Positions 18,568-27,237 of a stretch of 35,118 bases of DNA are shown here, one piece after another. The notes under the pieces were generated by a model. It was not told where the DNA came from. It worked only from the letters and a program-made list of their open reading frames with translations, and searched no databases. Position 1 is the stretch's first letter. Every line of letters starts with the position of its first letter. The position numbers and the translations under genes were made by a program. This DNA is from an uncultured SAR116 cluster alpha proteobacterium. GTDB lineage: Bacteria; Pseudomonadota; Alphaproteobacteria; Puniceispirillales; Marisalimonadaceae. The DNA is taken from assembly GCA_902615325.1 (NCBI GenBank), contig CACMOJ010000003.1, forward strand, positions 1 through 35,118. The letters are read 5' to 3'.

Positions 18568-19341
18568 ATGTTGTCAAAACGGGTTATACCATGCTTAGAT
18601 GTCCATAATGGGAGGACTGTAAAAGGGATAAACTTTGTAGATTTAATCGATGCTGGAGATCCGGTAGAGCAAGCAAAATTATATAATGATTTAGGTGCAG
18701 ACGAAATTTGTTTTTTAGATATATCTGCTACAAACGAAGGAAGAAAGACTCTTTTCAAAATTGTTAGTAATGTCGCTGAGAGTTGCTTTATACCCTTAAC
18801 AGTTGGTGGCGGGATAAAAGAAAATAAAGATATTAATGATTTATTAAAATCAGGTGCCGACAAAGTTTCTATAAACTCAGCTGCCGTCCTCAAACCAGAA
18901 CTAATTAATGAGGCTTCTGATAGTTTTGGTCGTCAATGCATAGTTTTAGCAATTGATGCGTATAAGGATCATAATAATATTAAATCGGGTTATAATGTTT
19001 CAACACATGGCGGGAAAAAAAAAACAGACATAGATGCTTTGGAGTGGGCTATTCAGGGAGAAAAGAATGGAGCTGGTGAAATTTTGTTAACTTCCATGAA
19101 CGCTGATGGTACCAAACTGGGTTATGATATTGAGTTGACAAGCTTAATTTCTAACGAATTAAATATTCCAGTTATAGCTTCTGGTGGTGCAGGAAAACCT
19201 CTAGATATGGTAAATGTTTTAAAAGAAGGGGGAGCATCCGCTGTTTTAGCAGCTTCAATTTTTCACTTTGGTATTTATTCTATTGAAACTGTAAAAAAAG
19301 AGATGTTAAGGTATAATATTCCTGTAAGAAAAACATGGTAA
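18568..19341 (+). CDS. hisF: Imidazole glycerol phosphate synthase, cyclase subunit
   Basis: HisF uses ammonia from HisH to close the imidazole ring, giving imidazole-glycerol phosphate and AICAR. The 257-residue TIM barrel has the catalytic aspartates Asp11 (RVIPCLDVHNGRTVKG) and Asp130 (VLAIDAYKD), and phosphate-binding loops TVGGGI and IASGGAG. A Shine-Dalgarno AGGA lies at 18557-18560, inside the end of hisA. Confidence 0.98.
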   Translation: MLSKRVIPCLDVHNGRTVKGINFVDLIDAGDPVEQAKLYNDLGADEICFLDISATNEGRKTLFKIVSNVAESCFIPLTVGGGIKENKDINDLLKSGADKVSINSAAVLKPELINEASDSFGRQCIVLAIDAYKDHNNIKSGYNVSTHGGKKKTDIDALEWAIQGEKNGAGEILLTSMNADGTKLGYDIELTSLISNELNIPVIASGGAGKPLDMVNVLKEGGASAVLAASIFHFGIYSIETVKKEMLRYNIPVRKTW

Positions 19342-19345
19342 AAGT

Positions 19346-19663
19346 TTGACCGATTATAATTTAGAAAAATTGTTTGGTGATCTATTGAAAAGAAAAAATT
19401 CTAATCAGGATATTTCTTATACTTCTAAACTGCTTAAAGATAAAAATTTATTAGCTAGGAAAATAGGTGAAGAATCAATTGAAATAATACTAGAGTATCT
19501 CAAAAATGATAAAAAAAATATTGTGAAAGAATCTGCAGACTTATTATATCATTTAAGTGTAATGTGGATATCTACTGATATAAAACTTAAAGATGTGTGG
19601 GATGAACTTGAAAAACGTAGAGGATTGTCAGGTTTAGAAGAAAAAAAGAACAGGTTAAGATAA
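19346..19663 (+). CDS. hisE: Phosphoribosyl-ATP pyrophosphatase
   Basis: HisE hydrolyses phosphoribosyl-ATP to phosphoribosyl-AMP. The 105-residue all-helical protein shows the MazG-like metal-binding pattern in KIGEESIEIILEYL and ESADLLYHLSVMW. It is separate from the cyclohydrolase HisI, which is not in this window. The start appears to be TTG at 19346, giving MTDYNLEKLFGDL; no ATG or GTG lies upstream in frame before the hisF end. The stop shares one base with the next gene (TAATG). Confidence 0.95.
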   Translation: MTDYNLEKLFGDLLKRKNSNQDISYTSKLLKDKNLLARKIGEESIEIILEYLKNDKKNIVKESADLLYHLSVMWISTDIKLKDVWDELEKRRGLSGLEEKKNRLR

Positions 19664-20013
19664 TGCCTTATGATAATAATAATATATTTGCGAAAATACT
19701 TGAGAAAAGTTTATTTACAGAAATTATTCAAGAGAATGAATTTACAATTGCTTTTAAAGATATAGCCCCACAAGCACCAATACATATTCTGATTATACCT
19801 AAAGGTAAATATATAAAGTATGATGATTTTCTTGATAAAGCCTCTCAGAAAGAAGTGTATAGTTTCTTTATGTTAATTAATCAATTAGTTAAAGATTATA
19901 ATCTTGAAGATTCAGGTTACAGACTTATTACTAATGCTGGCAAAAATGCAAACCAAGAAGTACCACATTTGCATTTTCACTTGTTAGCAGGTCAAAATTT
20001 AGGAAAAATGTAA
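19663..20013 (+). CDS. HIT-family (HINT-like) nucleotide hydrolase
   Basis: The 116-residue protein carries the histidine triad HLHFHLLAG with His102, His104 and His106, and the early NEFTIAFKDIAPQAPIHILII typical of the HINT branch. HINT proteins hydrolyse adenosine 5'-phosphoramidates and related nucleotide conjugates. It is the last gene of the nine-gene unit and overlaps the hisE stop. A HIT gene following hisE is seen in other alphaproteobacteria. The physiological substrate is unknown. Confidence 0.93.
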   Translation: MPYDNNNIFAKILEKSLFTEIIQENEFTIAFKDIAPQAPIHILIIPKGKYIKYDDFLDKASQKEVYSFFMLINQLVKDYNLEDSGYRLITNAGKNANQEVPHLHFHLLAGQNLGKM

Positions 20014-20031
20014 AAGATAAGTTTGTAAAAT

Positions 20032-20985
20032 TTAAATTTTTAACTTTTCAAGTGCCTTGTCCCAGAAAATTTTTTCAATTTTAACTTCATTTAATTTGTT
20101 AATTTCTCTAATTCCTGTCGGTGAAGTGACATTAATTTCGGTTAGATATTTTCCAATTACATCTATTCCAACCAAAAATAATCCTTTTGATTTAAGATGT
20201 GGTGAAATTTCTTCACATATCAAATAATCATTTTTATTTAATTTCGTTTTAACAGGTGTACCACCAACATGCATATTTGAACGAGTTTCATTTTTTGCAG
20301 GTATTCTATTTATTGCACCTACAACTTCTCCATCAATGAGAATAATTCTTTTATCACCGTTTTTAACTTGTGGGATGTAACTTTGTATAATAAATTGTTC
20401 GTTGGATGAATTTAAAAAATTTTCAAATATTACATTAAAGTTTGAATCTTTTTCCTTAATAAAAAAAACACCTTCACCACCATTTCCATATAATGGTTTA
20501 ATAATTATATCCTTATTTTTTTTCCTAAACTTTATTATTTCACTTAGGTCTCTTGTGATTAATGTATCAGGCATGAATTTAGAAAACTCTGTTACAAAGA
20601 TTTTTTCTGGAGCATTTCTTACATAAAATGGATTATTTAAAATTAATGTCTTTGAATCTATCTTTTCTAATAAATGTGTTGCAGTTATATATGACATGTT
20701 GAATGGAGGATCTTGTCTCATTAAAATAACATCAAAAGTAGATAATTTTAAAACTTTCCTTTCACCATAGGAAAATGTTTCTTTTCCATTTTTAATTGCA
20801 AGGTTTAGGACTTTTACATTCGCATATGTGGAATTTTTTTTAAAAATTAAGTCATAAGGTGAATAAAAAAAAACTTCAAATCCTCTTTTTATGGCTTCGT
20901 GACCTAATATAAAAGTAGTATCTCCCTTTAAAATAAGTTTTTCTAAAGGATCCATTTGTATTGCAATCTTTAGCTTTTGTTTCAT
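20032..20985 (-). CDS. gshB: Glutathione synthetase
   Basis: GshB joins gamma-glutamylcysteine and glycine with ATP. The 317 residues equal the usual bacterial length. Visible motifs are IAIQMDPLEK at the N-terminus, VILMRQDPPFNMSYI, the ATP-grasp loop IIKPLYGNGGEGVFFI, and the C-terminal TEINVTSPTGIREI that binds metal and substrate. It is last in the rsmI-BON-gshB unit and overlaps the BON gene by 4 bases (ATGA). gshA is not in the window. Confidence 0.97.
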   Translation of the reverse strand: MKQKLKIAIQMDPLEKLILKGDTTFILGHEAIKRGFEVFFYSPYDLIFKKNSTYANVKVLNLAIKNGKETFSYGERKVLKLSTFDVILMRQDPPFNMSYITATHLLEKIDSKTLILNNPFYVRNAPEKIFVTEFSKFMPDTLITRDLSEIIKFRKKNKDIIIKPLYGNGGEGVFFIKEKDSNFNVIFENFLNSSNEQFIIQSYIPQVKNGDKRIILIDGEVVGAINRIPAKNETRSNMHVGGTPVKTKLNKNDYLICEEISPHLKSKGLFLVGIDVIGKYLTEINVTSPTGIREINKLNEVKIEKIFWDKALEKLKI

Positions 20986-21557
20986 CTTTTGTCTTTATTT
21001 ACTTTGACAAAATTTTGGACCTCTGTAATAAATCTTGCCTCTTGTGCAATTTTAGTTACGGTTGCTATTTCCTCTTCATTTGACGCGATGCCACTGATGT
21101 AAGCAATATTATTAACAACATCTATTGAAAAATTTAGGCTATTTAACTCTTTTGATGCCATTAATTTAGCTCTAATTTCACCTAAAGATGCTAAATCTTT
21201 AGCAATGTTTTTTATGTTATTCATTTCTGAAATCTGAACTTTATTGTTAACTTCTTTTACACCATTAACTTTCCATATTATCTTTGTTAATTCTATTTTA
21301 GTATCAACACTCTTTATTTTACCAGTAATTAAAATTGAACCATTGTCTACACTGATTGATATTTTTTCAGAAACAGATGAGTTCCAACTATAAATTGCAT
21401 TTCTTAATTTAACATATATAACTTTATCATTAATTGAAGTTCCTAAACCTTTCTCTTGAGCTGAAGAGCTAAATGCAACAGCTCCTACTCCGCCTATAAT
21501 AGGCGCTGCACAAGATTTTAAGTTAAAAGAAATTATTAATATAAGAAAAAGGCGCAT
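20982..21557 (-). CDS. BON-domain lipoprotein (OsmY/DolP-like)
   Basis: I place the start at the ATG ending at 21557, which gives a 191-residue protein beginning MRLFLILIISFNLKSC with a lipobox cysteine at 16. An upstream TTG would add ten polar residues before the signal peptide and overlap rsmI. Two BON domains follow (about 40-110 and 112-185); each has the pattern of a strand with internal glycine, e.g. NGSILITGKIKS and NNIAYISGIASNEEE. DolP-type proteins sit in the outer membrane and support barrel assembly and envelope integrity. The location between rsmI and gshB fits; yraN, often beside rsmI, is missing. Confidence 0.87.
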   Translation of the reverse strand: MRLFLILIISFNLKSCAAPIIGGVGAVAFSSSAQEKGLGTSINDKVIYVKLRNAIYSWNSSVSEKISISVDNGSILITGKIKSVDTKIELTKIIWKVNGVKEVNNKVQISEMNNIKNIAKDLASLGEIRAKLMASKELNSLNFSIDVVNNIAYISGIASNEEEIATVTKIAQEARFITEVQNFVKVNKDKR

Positions 21558-21567
21558 AATTAAGTTA

Positions 21568-22437
21568 CTATGATTTGTATTCAACAATACTATTGTAAAT
21601 AATTTTTTTTGGTAATCCAGTTTTATTTGAAATATGTGAGGCTAATTCTTTGGTTGAGAAATTTTTATAATCTTGTTCTATCATATCTAAAATCATTTCC
21701 TTTGTGTAATGTATTTGATTAATGTTAGAAATCACTAATACAATTTCTCCTTTTAATTTTATCTTTTTATTTATCTGAGTATAAACGTGAGTTGTTAAAC
21801 CAGTTATAACTTCTTCATTAAATTTAGTTAACTCTCTTAAAACTGAAATCATGGAATTTTTATTTAGTTCAATTATTATTCTTAATGTTTCAACTAATCT
21901 ATTAGGACTTTCATACCAAACTGAGCTTAAATTCAAATCTAAAGCATTTTTAAGTTGTATCTTTCGTTTATTTATTTTTTTCTCTAAAAATCCTCCAAAA
22001 AAGAACATATGCGAAGGTAATCCTGACAAAACTAAAGAAGAAGTAAGGGAAGAAGCGCCTGGTATGTGAGTAACTTTTATCATATTTTTTATACACTCTG
22101 TTACTAGTTTATAGCCAGGATCAGATATTAAAGGTGTACCTGCATCACTTACTAAGCCAAATGAATTTTTAGTGTGTTTAATTTTATCTATAATTAACTC
22201 TCTACTTTTTTGCGTACTTTGATCATTATAAACGATTAATTTATTAGGTTTTATATTATAATTACTTAATAGTTTTTTGGTAATTCTAGTATCTTCACAT
22301 AGTATAATATCTAAAGAAGATAAAATTTTTAATGCTCTTATCGAAATGTCACCTAAATTACCAATTGGTGTAGCTATGATGTAAAGAACATTCTTTTCAA
22401 TTTCAATTTTTTGAAATATTTTTGATATATGATCCAC
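21568..22437 (-). CDS. rsmI: 16S rRNA (cytidine-2'-O) methyltransferase RsmI
   Basis: RsmI methylates the ribose of C1402 in 16S rRNA. The 289-residue protein has the SAM-dependent tetrapyrrole-methylase fold: LYIIATPIGNLGDISIRAL (18-36), ILCEDTRIT, and GLVSDAGTPLISDPG (94-108). The start is GTG at 22435-22437, leaving about 17 residues before the conserved LYIIATPIGN; no closer in-frame ATG is evident. The gene diverges from the LppC-like gene across only 39 bases and is first in the rsmI-BON-gshB unit. Confidence 0.96.
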   Translation of the reverse strand: MDHISKIFQKIEIEKNVLYIIATPIGNLGDISIRALKILSSLDIILCEDTRITKKLLSNYNIKPNKLIVYNDQSTQKSRELIIDKIKHTKNSFGLVSDAGTPLISDPGYKLVTECIKNMIKVTHIPGASSLTSSLVLSGLPSHMFFFGGFLEKKINKRKIQLKNALDLNLSSVWYESPNRLVETLRIIIELNKNSMISVLRELTKFNEEVITGLTTHVYTQINKKIKLKGEIVLVISNINQIHYTKEMILDMIEQDYKNFSTKELASHISNKTGLPKKIIYNSIVEYKS

Positions 22438-22476
22438 TTTATATTATCTTTTAAATAAACTATTTATTGAATTGTT

Positions 22477-23943
22477 GTGACATTTACTAATTTTAAAATC
22501 ATAATCATAGCTTCATTACTGTTATGTTCTTGTTCATCTCAGAGTTTGAAGAAACAATCTACTAATATTAATTCTATACAAATGAAAATCAATGAAATTA
22601 AGAATGCATCAAAATCTAATAGAAATGTAATTGATAAGAAAAAATTAGAAAATTTGTATGAATCTAACAGCAGTCAAAGTGTTGTTTTTGAGTTTAAAAA
22701 AGAAAGATATCTCGAGGGCACGCAAAATAAAGAATTTGATGACAAAATAAATTATGCTCAAAAGGCCCTTCAAGCAACCTTTAAAATGCTTTCTAAGGCA
22801 CCATCAACAGGAATGGAACATTTGAAGATAGACAAAACAGTTCGTAAGATTAATTTTGATTTTAATAATTTTTACGAGATAAATAGTAATTTCGCTAAGA
22901 TTGAAAATGAAATTACAGTTTTAGTCTTGTTGCCTTTATCAAGCAAATATAGATCCATTGGAGAGAAAATAAGAAAAGCATTAGATTTAGGAGTACTTCA
23001 AACTCAAAATAAAAGGATAAAATTTATATACCATAACACAGGAAATGATTTTAATTATCAAAATTTTAAATTAATTTTAAAAAAATTAAATCCAAAATTA
23101 ATCATAGGTCCTTTACTGAGGGAAAATTTAATCAAAATTAAACCAATTGTAACTACCCTTAAAATTCCTGTATTAAGTTTTACTAATGATAGTTCATTAT
23201 CTGAAAAAGGCATTTGGGTATTAGGGTTCTCACCATTTGATCAGATTAATAAAATAATGGAATATGCAATTAAATGTAAAAAAGAAAGAATTGGTTTTAT
23301 TAGTGTTGATAATGATTATGGCCATAAAATTTATGATATAATTACGAATTCAGAAATGATAAAGCTAATTAAAAATAAAATCTTTATAAACGAAAAAATT
23401 TTCAGAAATAAAGACAATTTAAGAAAAACTGTTAGCAATTTTTTAAATTACAATGAAAGTAATAACAAAGATTTATTATCAAATAACGAATATGATTTTA
23501 TAATTCTAATTGGTAATAGAAATTTTGTTTTAGAATTAGCGCCTATTTTAACATTTTACGATGTTGATTTAACAAAAACTGAATTATTTGCTACTTCAGT
23601 ATTAAAAGATAAAACATTATTGAAGGAACACTCACTCATAAACGCAAAATTTCCCTTTATACGTGAAAGAAATATAAAAGAATTTAATAAATTATGGAAT
23701 TTAGCATGGCCGAAACAAGAAACCGATCAATTAACAAGATTAGGATATTACATTTCAAAAATTACGATTTGGGCAGCATCTCAAGATTCAAATTTTGACA
23801 AACAAATTGAAAACGGTAAAAATAAATTTTCTATTTTAGGAAATAAATTTATATTTAAATCCAATGGTAATGTATTGAGACCCATTAATATATATAAAAT
23901 TGATAAAACCGGTTCAATTAAGAAAACTGATAGTTGTTTATGA
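22477..23943 (+). CDS. LppC/LpoA-like penicillin-binding protein activator lipoprotein
   Basis: The 488-residue protein starts at GTG with a signal peptide and a lipobox (LCSC, Cys19). The part after about residue 140 has a type 1 periplasmic-binding fold: ITVLVLLPLSSKYRSIGEKI, PKLIIGPLLREN, IPVLSFTND and RIGFISVDNDYGHKIYDI. This matches the C-terminal domain of LpoA-type activators of class A penicillin-binding proteins and the alphaproteobacterial LppC-family gene that commonly sits next to rsmI. The N-terminal region (20-140) is polar and shows no clear TPR repeats. It overlaps convergent hemW by 26 bases. The exact partner is inferred. Confidence 0.85.
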   Translation: MTFTNFKIIIIASLLLCSCSSQSLKKQSTNINSIQMKINEIKNASKSNRNVIDKKKLENLYESNSSQSVVFEFKKERYLEGTQNKEFDDKINYAQKALQATFKMLSKAPSTGMEHLKIDKTVRKINFDFNNFYEINSNFAKIENEITVLVLLPLSSKYRSIGEKIRKALDLGVLQTQNKRIKFIYHNTGNDFNYQNFKLILKKLNPKLIIGPLLRENLIKIKPIVTTLKIPVLSFTNDSSLSEKGIWVLGFSPFDQINKIMEYAIKCKKERIGFISVDNDYGHKIYDIITNSEMIKLIKNKIFINEKIFRNKDNLRKTVSNFLNYNESNNKDLLSNNEYDFIILIGNRNFVLELAPILTFYDVDLTKTELFATSVLKDKTLLKEHSLINAKFPFIRERNIKEFNKLWNLAWPKQETDQLTRLGYYISKITIWAASQDSNFDKQIENGKNKFSILGNKFIFKSNGNVLRPINIYKIDKTGSIKKTDSCL

Positions 23944-25084
23944 TTTTCCTAACTATGAAATCATGTACGTTAAAAAAATCTTCGTTAATTCTTAAATTAT
24001 CTTGTTTAATATTAATTATCCCCTCTTTTTTAAGATTTAATATTTCAATTTTATCTAAAAATGTTTTGTTTTGTAACTTATTTAGGTTTACACCTTGATT
24101 AAGTCTTAATCCCATCATAAGGATTTCTTGTTCGGAAGTAATTAGGTTAACTTTAGTTATTTTTTTAAGATTAACTGTTTTATTTAAACAATTTTTTAAC
24201 CATGTTGAAGGTTTCTTAAAATTTTCTAATTCTACTCTCTGATTTTTTATATTCCAAATCCTACTAATGGCCCCAGGCCCAACACCGATCCAATTTTCTG
24301 AGTTCCAATAAATTGAATTATGTTTTGAAAAAAAATTAGGTTTTGAAAAATTTGAAATTTCATATTGATCAAACTTATTGTCTTTTAATATGCTTTTTGT
24401 ACTAAAATAAAATTGTTTGTAAATACTATCTGATACTGATTTAAGTTCTCCTTTATTAAACAAGTCGTAAAACTTAGTCCCTTTTTCTATAACAAGTTGA
24501 TAAGCAGATAAGTGTTTAATAGGAAACCGTTTTAAAAAAGTTTTAAGCTCTTTTTTCCAAGTTTTAAGATTTTGGCAAGATAGAGCATAAATTAAATCTA
24601 CTGATATATTGTCTATTTTATTTTGAATAAGATTAAGAATAGTAAGTGTATCTGATATATTGTGGGTTCGCCCTAAATATCTTAAATCAGTATCATTTAA
24701 CCCTTGTACACCTAAGGAAATTCTATTGATACCAGCCATAATAAAATCGCTAATTTTATTTAATTCTAGATTGGTTGGATTTGATTCTAAAGTAATTTCA
24801 ATATTTTTTTCAAAATTAAATAATTTATTTATACATAATAAAATTTCTTCTACCAATTTGGGATGCATTAAAGAAGGTGTGCCTCCGCCAAAAAAGATGG
24901 AGGTTAAATTAAATTTTTTAAAATTTTGAGAAATTAGATATTCTTTAAAATATTTGATTTGATTTTTATAAGCTTTTAACCATTCATCTGAATCGTAAGA
25001 TTTTAATCTATGAGAATTAAAGTCACAGTAAGGACACTTTGAAATGCAATAAGGCCAATGAATATATATTCCTAACTTATCCAT
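23918..25084 (-). CDS. hemW: Radical SAM haem chaperone HemW
   Basis: HemW-type radical SAM protein, earlier annotated as an oxygen-independent coproporphyrinogen oxidase but in this branch thought to carry haem. The 388 residues have the CxxxCxxC iron-sulfur motif (Cys13, 17, 20) in YIHWPYCISKCPYCDF, TSIFFGGGTPSLM, NRISLGVQGLND and GVGPGAISR. It lacks the N-terminal extension of true HemN. It is last in the rph-rdgB-hemW unit and overlaps rdgB by 8 bases. Confidence 0.94.
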   Translation of the reverse strand: MDKLGIYIHWPYCISKCPYCDFNSHRLKSYDSDEWLKAYKNQIKYFKEYLISQNFKKFNLTSIFFGGGTPSLMHPKLVEEILLCINKLFNFEKNIEITLESNPTNLELNKISDFIMAGINRISLGVQGLNDTDLRYLGRTHNISDTLTILNLIQNKIDNISVDLIYALSCQNLKTWKKELKTFLKRFPIKHLSAYQLVIEKGTKFYDLFNKGELKSVSDSIYKQFYFSTKSILKDNKFDQYEISNFSKPNFFSKHNSIYWNSENWIGVGPGAISRIWNIKNQRVELENFKKPSTWLKNCLNKTVNLKKITKVNLITSEQEILMMGLRLNQGVNLNKLQNKTFLDKIEILNLKKEGIINIKQDNLRINEDFFNVHDFIVRKIINNYQFS

Positions 25085-25682
25085 TAATAATTTTTCTAAT
25101 TTTAAGAAGAAGTTTTTTAAAGGCTATTTTCCGATGACTTATTCCGTGCTTTATTGTTGGATCTAATTCTCCAAATGTTTTTTTTAATTTAGGATAATAA
25201 AATATAGGATCATAACCAAATCCATTGATCCCTGTTGGTGGCCAAAAAAATTTGCCATAAACTTCGCCTTGAACTGTTATGTTGTATCCGTCAGGCCAAC
25301 AAAGACTCAATGCACAAATGAATTTGCAAGATTTGTCATCTTTAAATTTCAGTTCATCCTTTAATTTTTTCATTGCTAAAGCAAAGTCTCTTTTTTTACC
25401 TGCATACCTTGCTGAATGGACCCCAGGCCTCCCATTAAGACCTCTGAAACTGATACCACTGTCATCTGATAAAGATACTAATTGAGTTTTAGTAGCTGTA
25501 TTAAATGATTTTATGTAAGCATTCTTTTTAAATGTGTCTCCATCTTCAATTGGTTCAGTTATGTTAAAGTCTTTGTTAGATAAAATTTGAATTTTAAATA
25601 TTTTTAATATTTCTTTAAGTTCTTCAATTTTGCCATCATTGTTTGATGCTATAACTATTTTTTTTTCAATAAATTCTCTCAT
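25077..25682 (-). CDS. rdgB: dITP/XTP pyrophosphatase RdgB
   Basis: House-cleaning enzyme that hydrolyses dITP, ITP and XTP so they do not enter DNA or RNA. The 201 residues have the substrate motif IASNNDGKIEEL, the catalytic region SLSDDSGISFRGLNGRPGVH with Asp73 and Asp74, FGYDPIFYYP, and SHRKIAF near the C-terminus. It overlaps rph by 4 bases (ATGA) and hemW by 8. Confidence 0.97.
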   Translation of the reverse strand: MREFIEKKIVIASNNDGKIEELKEILKIFKIQILSNKDFNITEPIEDGDTFKKNAYIKSFNTATKTQLVSLSDDSGISFRGLNGRPGVHSARYAGKKRDFALAMKKLKDELKFKDDKSCKFICALSLCWPDGYNITVQGEVYGKFFWPPTGINGFGYDPIFYYPKLKKTFGELDPTIKHGISHRKIAFKKLLLKIRKIING

Positions 25683-26401
25683 AAAGATAAGACATCTTTT
25701 TGTTTCTTGAAAATTATATCAATATTATTTTCTACCATTTCATACATCTCCAGAAAATTTAACTTTGATATGGGTTTTTGTTCAGAGCTTGATTGAATTT
25801 CAATGATATCCTTATTTTCAGTGAGAACAAAATTTGCATCAACTTTCGCATTAGAGTCCTCATTGTAATCTAAATCTATAAATATTTCATCATCAATTAT
25901 ACCGCATGAAATGGCAGCAATTTGGTTTTTAATTGGGTTTTTTGTTATTTTACCCTGTGATAATAAAAATTTAATAGCATCATATAGAGCTATCCAGGCA
26001 CCAGAAATTGAAGCAGTTCTTGTACCTCCATCTGCTTGAATCACATCGCAATCAATTTTTATTTGTCTTTCACCAAGTTCATTCAAATTAATTACAGATC
26101 TTAATGATCGACCAATAAGTCTTTGAATTTCTTGACTTCTTCCTGAAATTTTACCTTTTGAAATATCACGATCCATTCTAGAATGGGTTGATCTAGGTAT
26201 CATTCCATACTCTGAAGTGATCCATCCCCTTTTTTTCCCTCTAAGCCAAATTGGAACTTTTTCTTCAATTGAGGCTGTACAAATAACATGAGTTTCTCCA
26301 AATTTTACAAAACATGATCCTTCAGCATAAGGTGAAAAATTATTTTGAAAATAAATTTTTCTTAGTTCATCATTCTTCCTATTAAATCTTTTTAAATTCA
26401 T
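25679..26401 (-). CDS. rph: Ribonuclease PH
   Basis: Phosphate-dependent 3' exoribonuclease that trims tRNA 3' ends. The 240-residue length is standard. Visible signatures are YAEGSCFVKFGETHVICTAS, SEYGMIPRSTHSRMDRD, SGRSQEIQRLIGRSLR and DCDVIQADGGTRTASISGA, with phosphate-binding arginines in the SGRS region. It diverges from grpE across 88 bases. In most Alphaproteobacteria hrcA lies between rph and grpE; it is absent here. Confidence 0.97.
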   Translation of the reverse strand: MNLKRFNRKNDELRKIYFQNNFSPYAEGSCFVKFGETHVICTASIEEKVPIWLRGKKRGWITSEYGMIPRSTHSRMDRDISKGKISGRSQEIQRLIGRSLRSVINLNELGERQIKIDCDVIQADGGTRTASISGAWIALYDAIKFLLSQGKITKNPIKNQIAAISCGIIDDEIFIDLDYNEDSNAKVDANFVLTENKDIIEIQSSSEQKPISKLNFLEMYEMVENNIDIIFKKQKDVLSL

Positions 26402-26489
26402 AAATTATTTATTAATCTCTGATTGTATAGTTGAATATTCATATAACATTACTAAATAATTTATATCAAGCAATAGGTGATGTACAAAT

Positions 26490-27161
26490 ATGAATCAGAG
26501 CAAAAATAACGATAAAACTGCTAATATCAACAATAAAGCTGTCAATAAAGATGAAGATCAAAACACATCTTCAGTAATTTCAGAGGACAATAAAAAAAAT
26601 GAAACTTCTTTAAATGATGAAGAAAATACACACGATGAAGGGAATTTTGATGTCTCAGTTGATAATAAAGATGAAATCCAAAATGAAGTTAAAGATCTGA
26701 AAGATCAATTATTACGTGCGCTTGCTGAAAATGAGAATCTACGGAAGAGAACTTCAAAAGAAATTGAACAAATAAAAAAATATGGACATATTGGTCTTAT
26801 TAGAGATTTTCTTAACATTGTAGATAATCTTGATCGTGCTGTTAAATCATCAGCACAAGACACTCAATCGAAAATGGACACAAAAAATTTAATGGATGGT
26901 ATTGAAATAGTCTTAAAAGAAATGAATTCTCTTCTAGAAAAAAATCAAATTAAAAAAATTGAACCTCTTCATGAAAAATTTGACTATAATTTTCATCAAG
27001 CAATGTTTGAAGCACCTTCTTCAGATTATGATGAAGGCATAATTGTAGAGGTCGTACAGCCCGGTTATATTTTGTTAGATCGTCTTATCAGGCCCGCGAT
27101 GGTAGGTGTCTCAAAAGGTCAAACTAAGGAAAAAGAAGAAAATGAAGAAAAAAATGAATAA
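26490..27161 (+). CDS. grpE: Nucleotide exchange factor GrpE
   Basis: GrpE speeds ADP release from DnaK. The 223 residues begin with a long acidic, Asn/Asp/Glu-rich tail (1-67). Then comes a coiled coil (about 68-100, EVKDLKDQLLRALAENENLR) and the beta-wing domain with NFHQAMFEAPSSD and VEVVQPGYILLDRLIRPAMVGVSKG. The tail is longer than in E. coli (197 residues total) but such tails vary freely. It precedes dnaK by 89 bases that hold a separate promoter candidate. Confidence 0.96.
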   Translation: MNQSKNNDKTANINNKAVNKDEDQNTSSVISEDNKKNETSLNDEENTHDEGNFDVSVDNKDEIQNEVKDLKDQLLRALAENENLRKRTSKEIEQIKKYGHIGLIRDFLNIVDNLDRAVKSSAQDTQSKMDTKNLMDGIEIVLKEMNSLLEKNQIKKIEPLHEKFDYNFHQAMFEAPSSDYDEGIIVEVVQPGYILLDRLIRPAMVGVSKGQTKEKEENEEKNE

Positions 27162-27174
27162 ATTAAATTTTAAT

Positions 27175-27202
27175 CTTGTATATTCAGTTACTTAACCCAT
27201 AT
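27175..27202 (+). promoter_or_regulatory. Candidate heat-shock (RpoH/sigma-32) promoter for dnaK
   Basis: CTTGTA at 27175-27180 and ACCCATAT at 27195-27202 are separated by 14 bases. The sigma-32 consensus is CTTGAA, 13-15 bases, CCCCATnT, so this matches well in both boxes and in spacing. It lies in the grpE-dnaK gap, about 50 bases before the dnaK start. No CIRCE inverted repeat is visible there. Confidence 0.65.
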
Positions 27203-27237
27203 ATCCAATTAACTATATTTTATATGTAACACATCTC

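Noticed and set aside
20027-20040. Palindrome AAAATTTAAATTTT between the HIT gene and gshB
   Set aside because: Pure A+T palindrome without a loop; too weak for a terminator or operator call.
21558-21587. TTG-started extension of the BON lipoprotein
   Set aside because: It would put polar residues before the signal peptide; the ATG at 21557 gives a normal lipoprotein signal.
26402-26489. Heat-shock promoter or CIRCE element before grpE
   Set aside because: A GTTGAA is present but no matching minus-10 box at proper spacing and no CIRCE repeat; evidence is too thin.
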